From positions 38,912-102,911 of the forward strand of contig JAJQDT010000067.1 of assembly GCA_021202075.1 (NCBI GenBank): DNA of 64,000 nucleotides. The letters are read 5' to 3'. Below, piece by piece: positions 59,686 to 64,000 of this stretch (its first letter is position 1; each line of letters starts with the position of its first letter). A program made the position numbers and the translations under genes. The notes under the pieces are model-generated. The model did no database searches, had not been told where the DNA came from, and was given only the letters and a program-made list of their open reading frames with translations. Source of the stretch: Lachnospiraceae bacterium (lineage in GTDB: Bacteria > Bacillota > Clostridia > Lachnospirales > Lachnospiraceae).

Positions 59686-60933
59686 TTAAATTCGCATTTC
59701 TATAGCCGTACGTTGTTCTTCATATATGCTCGTATATTCTTTCAGTCGCATGTGCATATCAAATGCCTTTGCTGCTTTTCGACAGTATGCAATCTTTGAT
59801 TGTTTTCCCTCTGCTGCTTGACGTAAACATGCAACTAAACTATCTACATCGTCATTTGATGAAGATTTCTTCTTAACCACAGTGCCCACTATCCGATTTG
59901 CTGTTTTATTACCTATCTCTACTGCCTCTGGACAACCGCCAGTGTCATAAACAACTATTGGTGTTCCACAGGCAAGAGCTTCTATGTTCGTTGTTGGAAA
60001 GTTATCCTCGTATGTCGGGTTTAAAAACACATCGGCAACAGAATACAGCTCCACCAACTCTTGAACGTTACTTGTTCTCTCAATTGCTACTATAGAATTA
60101 GGCATCCGTTTAACCTGTTCTTCGGTCAGTCCAACCACGACAAACTGAATATCTGGTGCTTTCTCAGCAAGACGAATGAAATCGTTAAGTCCTTTTCTCT
60201 CAGTCCACTCCGATGCCACACCAAGCACCATAGCCTTGTCATCAGGACAATACTTCCGGCGTTTCTCCGATGTATACGATGGTTTGAACACATCCAAATC
60301 AATCCCGTTATACAGAACCTTGATGGGGTATTCTCTTAAAAATGACTGGTTGATTATTCTTTTCAGCCACACACACGGCGTAACAATTGTAATGTCTAAG
60401 CCACTAAACAGTTGCCACTTTCTATCCCAATTCCATGCAGAGGAATCCAGCAGTTTTGACGCAGGATAGGTTCCCTTTTGCTCACAATCATGACAGCCTG
60501 TTTTCCATTTCTCACAACCGACCATATCGAAATATGCGCAATGACCTGTAACAGGCCAGCAGTCATGTAGCGTCCAAACCACCCTTATGCTTTTGCTTCT
60601 TATGTAATTGAAAAGCAACTCAATATTGATATAATAACCGTGAATGTTATGCAAATGGACTATGTCCGGCTGGATTTCATCAAGCTTAGCAAGTAACTTC
60701 CTCGTTGCTGGTTTGGAAGCGAAACCCGTCCTATCAGTTAATCTTGTGTAAGCCCCATGTAACTTCACGCCTAAGTCATCTTTAATGACAATTTCATGGT
60801 CATTTTCAGCATCTCTCCCGCGTCCCCATACCACGTAGGAATCGTGCCCTTCCTCTGTGAGTAGCCTGTGGATGCCCAGCATGATATTTCCTGTCGCTTT
60901 ATAGGGAAACGTATTTATTTGTACTATTTTCAT
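59686..60933 (-). CDS. Glycosyltransferase family 4
   Basis: 415 residues. MKIVQINTFPYKATGNIMLG start, IVHLHNIHGYYINIELLFNY, WTLHDCWPVTGHCAYFDMVG with a Cys-rich stretch (CEKWKTGCHDCEQKG), then VLGVASEWTERKGLNDFIRL and ADVFLNPTYEDNFPTTNIEA, the donor-binding E-x7-E region. The Cys/His cluster is common in this subgroup. Located between ugd and rfbA. Confidence 0.93.
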   Translation of the reverse strand: MKIVQINTFPYKATGNIMLGIHRLLTEEGHDSYVVWGRGRDAENDHEIVIKDDLGVKLHGAYTRLTDRTGFASKPATRKLLAKLDEIQPDIVHLHNIHGYYINIELLFNYIRSKSIRVVWTLHDCWPVTGHCAYFDMVGCEKWKTGCHDCEQKGTYPASKLLDSSAWNWDRKWQLFSGLDITIVTPCVWLKRIINQSFLREYPIKVLYNGIDLDVFKPSYTSEKRRKYCPDDKAMVLGVASEWTERKGLNDFIRLAEKAPDIQFVVVGLTEEQVKRMPNSIVAIERTSNVQELVELYSVADVFLNPTYEDNFPTTNIEALACGTPIVVYDTGGCPEAVEIGNKTANRIVGTVVKKKSSSNDDVDSLVACLRQAAEGKQSKIAYCRKAAKAFDMHMRLKEYTSIYEEQRTAIEMRI

Positions 60934-60960
60934 AGGCCTGTCTCCCTCGTTTCTGTAGGT

Positions 60961-62208
60961 TTAATCGCACCCAAACAAGTCTCTCGTATATACCTTTTCT
61001 TTCACATCATCAAGTTCCGAGTTATAACGATTCGCAATAATCGCCTGAGACTGCTCCTTAAACTTATCCAAATCATTAACGACCATACTTCCGAAGAAAG
61101 TACTCCCATCTTCGAGAGTTGGTTCGTAAACAATTACGGTCGCTCCCTTTGCCTTAATCCGCTTCATTACTCCCTGAATACTGCTCTGCCGGAAGTTGTC
61201 GCTATTGCTCTTCATAGTGAGCCTGTACACCCCAATCACACAGGTCTTCTCAGCCCCAGCTTCGTAGTCGCCACGGTTATAGTAATCATAGTACCCAGCC
61301 ATATTCAGAACGCGATCAGCAATAAAATCCTTTCTGGTCCTATTGCTCTCCACAATTGCCTGAATCAAGTTTTCCGGCACATCCTCATAGTTAGCCAATA
61401 ACTGCTTCGTATCTTTCGGTAAACAGTAACCGCCATACCCAAAGCTCGGATTATTGTAATGAGACCCTATACGTGGATCGAGGCAGACGCCTTCGATTAT
61501 CTGCTGTGTGTTCAGCCCTTTCATCTCTGCGTATGTGTCCAATTCATTAAAGTACGAGACACGTAGAGCCAAATAGGTATTAGCAAACAGCTTCACAGCC
61601 TCCGCCTCGGTAAAGCCCATGATGAGCGTATCGATATTCTCTTTTATTGCTCCCTCTTGGAGTAAATCTGCAAAAGTGTTCGCCACCTTAACAAGCCTTG
61701 CATTTTCCACATCCGTCCCGACAATAATGCGGGATGGATAAAGATTATCATAAAGTGCTTTTGACTCACGGAGAAATTCCGGGCTGAAGATGATATTGTC
61801 ACAATGGAACTTTTCTCTGATGCTTGCTGTGTATCCCACAGGAATGGTAGATTTAATGACCATGATAGCATCCGGGTTGTTCTCAATTACCAACTTGATA
61901 ACTGCTTCCACAGCGGATGTATTGAAGAAGTTCTTCTTACTGTCATAATTCGTAGGTGCGGCAATAACAACGAAATCAGCAGTTTTGTACGCCTCTGCTG
62001 CGTCAAGTGTGGCGGTCAAATCTAATTCTTTTTCCGCCAAGTACTTCTCTATGTATTCATCCTGAATCGGACTCTTTCTCTGGTTGATGAGTTCAACCTT
62101 TTCAGGAATAATGTCCACAGCAGTTACTTTATTGTTTTGTGCCAGAAGCGTAGCGATTGAAAGACCTACATATCCAGTACCTGCAACCGCAATATTCAAT
62201 CCGCTCAT
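60961..62208 (-). CDS. ugd: UDP-glucose 6-dehydrogenase (nucleotide-sugar dehydrogenase)
   Basis: 415 residues, GAGGAG site. NAD fold [93 protein letters not shown], and the catalytic Cys in [14 protein letters not shown]. The shape (415 residues, FSPEFLRES) is the UDP-glucose type; product UDP-glucuronate would put an acidic sugar in the polymer. Confidence 0.94.
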   Translation of the reverse strand: MSGLNIAVAGTGYVGLSIATLLAQNNKVTAVDIIPEKVELINQRKSPIQDEYIEKYLAEKELDLTATLDAAEAYKTADFVVIAAPTNYDSKKNFFNTSAVEAVIKLVIENNPDAIMVIKSTIPVGYTASIREKFHCDNIIFSPEFLRESKALYDNLYPSRIIVGTDVENARLVKVANTFADLLQEGAIKENIDTLIMGFTEAEAVKLFANTYLALRVSYFNELDTYAEMKGLNTQQIIEGVCLDPRIGSHYNNPSFGYGGYCLPKDTKQLLANYEDVPENLIQAIVESNRTRKDFIADRVLNMAGYYDYYNRGDYEAGAEKTCVIGVYRLTMKSNSDNFRQSSIQGVMKRIKAKGATVIVYEPTLEDGSTFFGSMVVNDLDKFKEQSQAIIANRYNSELDDVKEKVYTRDLFGCD

Positions 62209-62264
62209 TGTTATATCTCCTCTATCAATTTCTTCATATTAATAACTGTGTATAAAACCACACA

Positions 62265-63533
62265 TCACAGTGCTAAAATAGCTCTCTTATATTTTCCAAC
62301 ACTGACATCCTGGGTCAACTCTTTTACCAAATACTCTCTACCTTTCATGCCCATCTTCTGCAGTTCATCACAGTTACTATTCTCAATGAACCACTGAATT
62401 TCATCTTCTATGGCTTTATAATCACCGGCAGAAACACATTTGCCGCATTCAACATCAGTTATCAGCTTTCTGGCTTCCGTTCCTTCTTCCTGAACACCAA
62501 GGACAGGCTTCCCAGCAGCCATAATTCCATAAATCTTAGACGGAACAGAAACGCCTTTGATACCCTTCGCATTAACACACCAGTAAACTTCACCAGCATT
62601 CAGAGAATAGATAAGCTCATCTATCGGTTGATATGGAATGAACACCACATTATTCATCTTGTGTTGCCGTGTGTACACGACCAGCTTGTCCAGCACCGAA
62701 CCGGCGCCAACAAAAGCGAACACAACTTCTTTTCCATCCGGAGTCACAGCCCCTTGAAACTTTTCGATGACCTTGATGATTCCCTCTAAGTCGTAGTAGA
62801 GGCCGATGTTTCCGGAATACATAAACACGAACTTATCTTCCAGCCCATACTGTTTCCGAAAAGCCACAACCTTTTCATTACCGTTCTCCAGTGGATATAT
62901 TTCCTTTTCATTGATCCAGTTGTTGATGATAGTGTACTTCAGAACTTTTCTCCCCTTAAACCTATTCTCAATCGTCTCCCCAAGGTCGCGGCCAACCGTG
63001 ATAATCAGATTGCTCCGTTTGCAGGAGAATTTGTCAAACCACATCATTGCTCCGAGAACCAGCTTATTTTTACTGTACCCAACAGCAATCGTCTGCTCCG
63101 GATTGAAATCTTGGATGTTGTAAATGAACTTTGCCCGTTTTACCCATTTGCCCCAAACACCAAGCAGCCCACCAAGTATCGGCGGCTGTGAAATAGAGAA
63201 CACATAGTCCTGCTTTCCTACCTTAAATGTAGCTCCCATCGCTCCAAAGAAATAACTCAATATATTCTTTACGCGGCTGCCGCCCTTCGTCTTATCGAAC
63301 TCCGGAACCCGGATACGGAGCACCTTCACTCCGTTAATTTTTTCCTTGTAGTATTTCTGTGTTTTATATTTATCTTCAATCGTACCCAAATAACTCGGCA
63401 CGACGCAGATCACCGTAACATCAAACGTATCCAGAAGTCCCTCGGCCAGTTCTCTAAGAATCTGGCCTGTCGAAGCTGTATCCGGTATGTAGTAGTGCGC
63501 ATATATCAGCAGCTTCTTCTTATCGTTCTTCAC
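62265..63533 (-). CDS. Glycosyltransferase family 4 (first gene of the locus in the window)
   Basis: 422 residues from GTG 63533 (GGGAGG eight bases upstream); an in-frame TTG at 63551 is less likely. LLIYAHYYIPDTASTGQILR, FSISQPPILGGLLGVWGKW, IYNIQDFNPEQTIAVGY, FVFMYSGNIGLYYDLEGIIK, and CVNAKGIKGVSVPSKIYGIM are the WbuB/GT4 pattern. Proteins of this group often transfer GlcNAc- or fucosamine-type sugars early in assembly. The upstream 450 bases hold no convincing gene, so the locus promoter may lie there. Confidence 0.92.
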   Translation of the reverse strand: MKNDKKKLLIYAHYYIPDTASTGQILRELAEGLLDTFDVTVICVVPSYLGTIEDKYKTQKYYKEKINGVKVLRIRVPEFDKTKGGSRVKNILSYFFGAMGATFKVGKQDYVFSISQPPILGGLLGVWGKWVKRAKFIYNIQDFNPEQTIAVGYSKNKLVLGAMMWFDKFSCKRSNLIITVGRDLGETIENRFKGRKVLKYTIINNWINEKEIYPLENGNEKVVAFRKQYGLEDKFVFMYSGNIGLYYDLEGIIKVIEKFQGAVTPDGKEVVFAFVGAGSVLDKLVVYTRQHKMNNVVFIPYQPIDELIYSLNAGEVYWCVNAKGIKGVSVPSKIYGIMAAGKPVLGVQEEGTEARKLITDVECGKCVSAGDYKAIEDEIQWFIENSNCDELQKMGMKGREYLVKELTQDVSVGKYKRAILAL

Positions 63534-64000
63534 ACGTCCGTCCTCCCTCAAACCTAAACACTCTCATCTATCTGTTCTCAAGCATCTGTGAGGATGCACT
63601 GTTTTCATGTCTGTGTAGCTGTACGATTTTTGTTCCGCTCTCACCCTTACGTGCTATTAGAACAAAAAATTTGTACATTTATCAGCATCCTGCTCTTATC
63701 CCACACAACGACAACAAGCCCGTACATTCATCATGCACGAGCCTGAGTCCATTTCCTCCTTATCAAATTTTCTTGTACTCTTTGGGTCAAAAGAGCGGCC
63801 AGAAACCATTGATATCTTCCAAGGCTTAAGCCTGCCGTTTTGCTCATCCAAGCACTGAAAATCTGAAAAGTTGGAAGCAACTCAAGCAGCCAAAACCATT
63901 GAAAAATAAGGCTTTTTCTTGGTTGTTCCTATTATATCTCTAACCCCCCTTTCGGATCGGAAGCTCCTGAAGCGTCTTCCCCGTCACGCGCGAAGAGCCG
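63534..64000. promoter_or_regulatory. Upstream region of the polysaccharide locus
   Basis: No supported complete gene. Contains an imperfect inverted repeat TGTACGATTTTTGTTC (about 63619-63634) / GAACAAAAAATTTGTACA (about 63660-63677) and a GGAGG-like site near 63756. A minus-strand frame entering from the edge (SSRVTGKTLQELPIRKGG) stops at 63940-63942 and could be the C-terminus of an upstream protein, too short to identify. Confidence 0.4.

Noticed and set aside
63940..64000. C-terminal fragment of a minus-strand gene at the window edge
   Set aside because: Only about 19 codons visible; no identification possible.
1..64000. CRISPR arrays, rRNA, tRNA genes, complete insertion sequences
   Set aside because: No regularly spaced repeats, no cloverleaf or rRNA core sequence and no transposase noticed by eye; a dedicated scan was not possible.

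Overview
The window looks like the chromosome of a gut-type Clostridia, probably Lachnospiraceae. The reasons are strong GGAGG ribosome binding sites, phage families typical of that group, moderate GC outside the capsule block, and a Gram-positive Wzx/Wzy polysaccharide locus. The taxon is an inference. Almost every gene is on the minus strand, so the biological order runs from high to low coordinates.

Positions 1 to about 24,990 are most of a tailed-phage prophage, cut by the left window edge inside the portal gene. Reading right to left: a divergent lysogeny switch (CI-like repressor on the plus strand at 24,546, Cro-like HTH on the minus strand at 24,160); two NDT-like proteins; Gp157; a Sak4-like ATPase with a truncated neighbour; DUF669; an SF2 helicase; a primase-helicase; RusA; small early genes; an ArpU-like late regulator; a MazF-like protein; an S-adenosylmethionine synthetase interrupted by an intein; HNH nuclease; a zinc-finger protein; a ParB-adenine methylase fusion; a large cytosine-5 methylase; a block of small accessory genes; and the packaging genes (small and large terminase, portal). 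The SAM synthetase stands a few genes from two SAM-consuming DNA methylases. No integrase is visible.

Positions 25,000-31,050 hold a sparse accessory block: an unrecognised protein, a HTH regulator, two small related helical proteins and a long coiled-coil DUF2325 protein, separated by 600-base stretches without convincing genes.

Positions 31,400-63,550 are one surface polysaccharide locus. From the promoter-distal right end it runs: glycosyltransferase, UDP-glucose dehydrogenase, glycosyltransferase, rfbABDC-type dTDP-rhamnose genes, pyruvyltransferase, five glycosyltransferases (one a probable fucosyltransferase), Wzy, Wzx, a glycosyltransferase-like protein, two membrane acyltransferases, an odd nucleotidyltransferase/HEPN-like protein, an AraC regulator, the priming sugar-phosphate transferase, then L-fucose salvage (fucU-fkp-fucU) and de novo GDP-fucose synthesis (gmd, fcl, manC, manA). 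The middle (about 42-56 kb) is visibly AT-richer than the flanks, as usual for exchanged capsule cassettes.

The two most striking points are (1) a 317-residue intein with LAGLIDADG-like motifs in the phage SAM synthetase, ending Gly-Asn rather than His-Asn, and (2) three separate runs of exactly eight G residues inside a glycosyltransferase and two acyltransferase genes of the polysaccharide locus. The run in the glycosyltransferase puts that gene out of frame, which is the pattern of slipped-strand phase variation.
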